Source: Deltaproteobacteria bacterium (GTDB lineage: Bacteria > Desulfobacterota > Desulfobacteria > Desulfobacterales > C00003060). From it: a stretch of DNA of 38,615 nucleotides. Location of the stretch: contig JAFDFO010000002.1 in the NCBI GenBank assembly GCA_019309815.1, positions 1 to 38,615 of the forward strand. Reading direction: 5' to 3'. How positions within the stretch are numbered: position 1 is the stretch's first letter; every line of letters begins with the position of its first letter. The notes under the pieces were generated by a model that did not search any database, was not told where the DNA came from, and saw only the letters and a list, made by a program, of their open reading frames with translations. Made by a program: the position numbers and the translations under genes. Of this stretch, positions 37,610 to 38,615 are shown in pieces.

Positions 37610-38413
37610 ATGTCACTAAAAGAGAACCTGAGAAAAAAGATTTTGATAGATGATCTTGCCAGGGCCGTATTGCGGTCGATGGGCCCCTCGGGCGGGCCCC
37701 GGAAAATCGATAAGGAGAATATGCGAAAGCTCCTTTCGTTTACCTCTTTTGTACCGGAGAAACGGAGAGACCTGGAGCTCTATTTTAGCGAGCTTGAATC
37801 TGGCCTCGGCGAGGTCATGTGCCTTGATAACGAGCTTCCGTTATACAGCAACACCAACCTTGAGGATGTGGCCTTGCGCAGAAGCCCGGAATTGAAAGAG
37901 ATGATCAGCATAAGAAACGTGATCAAGATCCTGAATGTAAAAGATATCCTTTTGTGCAACGGAAGAGACGCAGTGCAATATGTCCAAAACCAGGCGATAG
38001 AATTGCTTGATCTCAGCTTCGATGAAAAGGACATCGATGACATGGCTGAAGAAGGAATTGATGCTCTCGTAAAGGCAGACTCCGATGGAGCCCTGGAAAT
38101 CCTCGACCTATTTGTTGAACTTCTGGGCTACAGAGCTATCCCGGCCGCCGTATTAGTGAATGACTACGTGATGTTCGGCGCCCACCATGATGTAGAAGGA
38201 GGAAGGGAGTTCTTTGGCCCAATCATCATGTACAACGATAAGACGAACATACTTAGGCTTATCAAAGATCCCATATCCGTGGATGATCCTATTGCAAACA
38301 TCAAGATCCCCGGAATCGCCATGGGTGAATCAGAGCCGGACGCAGAAGGCTTCGAAGTCTTCAAGTTCCTGAAAGACGCAGCTCTGAAAAAAGAGCCTCG
38401 GACACTGCATTGA
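37610..38413 (+). CDS. conserved hypothetical protein
   Basis: 267-aa ORF with codon-like composition and no better competing frame. No family recognised. Confidence 0.65.
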   Translation: MSLKENLRKKILIDDLARAVLRSMGPSGGPRKIDKENMRKLLSFTSFVPEKRRDLELYFSELESGLGEVMCLDNELPLYSNTNLEDVALRRSPELKEMISIRNVIKILNVKDILLCNGRDAVQYVQNQAIELLDLSFDEKDIDDMAEEGIDALVKADSDGALEILDLFVELLGYRAIPAAVLVNDYVMFGAHHDVEGGREFFGPIIMYNDKTNILRLIKDPISVDDPIANIKIPGIAMGESEPDAEGFEVFKFLKDAALKKEPRTLH

Positions 38414-38431
38414 GACCGTGCCTATTTGCAG

Positions 38432-38615
38432 ATGAGTGCATATAACCGAGAACAGGCAGAAGCCATTGGATTGGTAAGGAATCATCTGAAGACGCGCTCA
38501 CCTTCTGAATTGGCACGGCTGAGGAGAAGGATAAGGAACTACCTCCAATTTAGAAAAGAAACAGATCGGTTCCTGCAACGTTATTTTTCGGAAGTCTGCA
38601 CTTATAAGTGTTACC
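38432..38615 (+). CDS. hypothetical protein, N-terminal part (runs off the window)
   Basis: Open frame MSAYNREQAEAIGLVRNHLKTRSPSELARLRRRIRNYLQFRKETDRFLQRYFSEVCTYKCY... to the edge. Confidence 0.5.
   Translation, partial: MSAYNREQAEAIGLVRNHLKTRSPSELARLRRRIRNYLQFRKETDRFLQRYFSEVCTYKCY

Noticed and set aside
37405-37653. 82-aa + ORF (NQNVEQGIKKEKPRHSEFLVHY...)
   Set aside because: Is the translation of the GAATGTCGAACAAGG intergenic repeat and overlaps the well-supported start at 37610.
1-38615. CRISPR arrays, tRNA/rRNA genes, prophage or defence island
   Set aside because: No regularly spaced direct repeats, no tRNA T-loop/acceptor pattern, and no phage or known defence genes recognised by eye. 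tRNAscan-SE, Infernal and DefenseFinder would be decisive.

Overview
This 38.6 kb window appears to come from a Desulfobacterota-type chromosome; that assignment is inferred from gene content and repeats, not searched. It is mostly housekeeping: acs 3' end, DUF134/DUF5320, orn, an AcsC/CdhE-like Fe-S protein, folC, purH split into two genes, dnaJ, a YchF-like GTPase, a CBS protein, a nitroreductase, a PAS histidine kinase, pyrF, a TPR protein, a paaK-ACT-livKHM operon, a histone-deacetylase-like protein, moaB, comM/yifB, lpxC, DUF4390, ntrYX-like, rsmD, coaD, a LysR regulator, class II RNR nrdJ, a DUF368 transporter, pcm, a second nitroreductase and a conserved hypothetical. The strongest unusual signals are: (1) a 36-codon Phe/Tyr-rich leader peptide (MKRYHYYFADIMMFFFGRFRFFFGG...) followed by an intrinsic terminator, upstream of phenylacetate-CoA ligase/ACT/Liv transporter genes, which looks like a ribosome-mediated attenuator for an aryl-acid scavenging operon; (2) an exact 14-bp tandem duplication that frameshifts nrdJ; (3) a ~187-bp element upstream of coaD bounded by ~29-bp imperfect inverted repeats, and a ~136-bp palindromic element that reaches into the ychF stop codon; (4) several unrelated families of iterated short-unit intergenic repeats, one with A-B-A'-B' (pseudoknot-order) complementarity; (5) a perfect palindrome overlapping the DUF134 promoter; (6) several small ORFs below the cutoff of the supplied ORF track. 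No tRNA, rRNA or CRISPR was recognised by eye.
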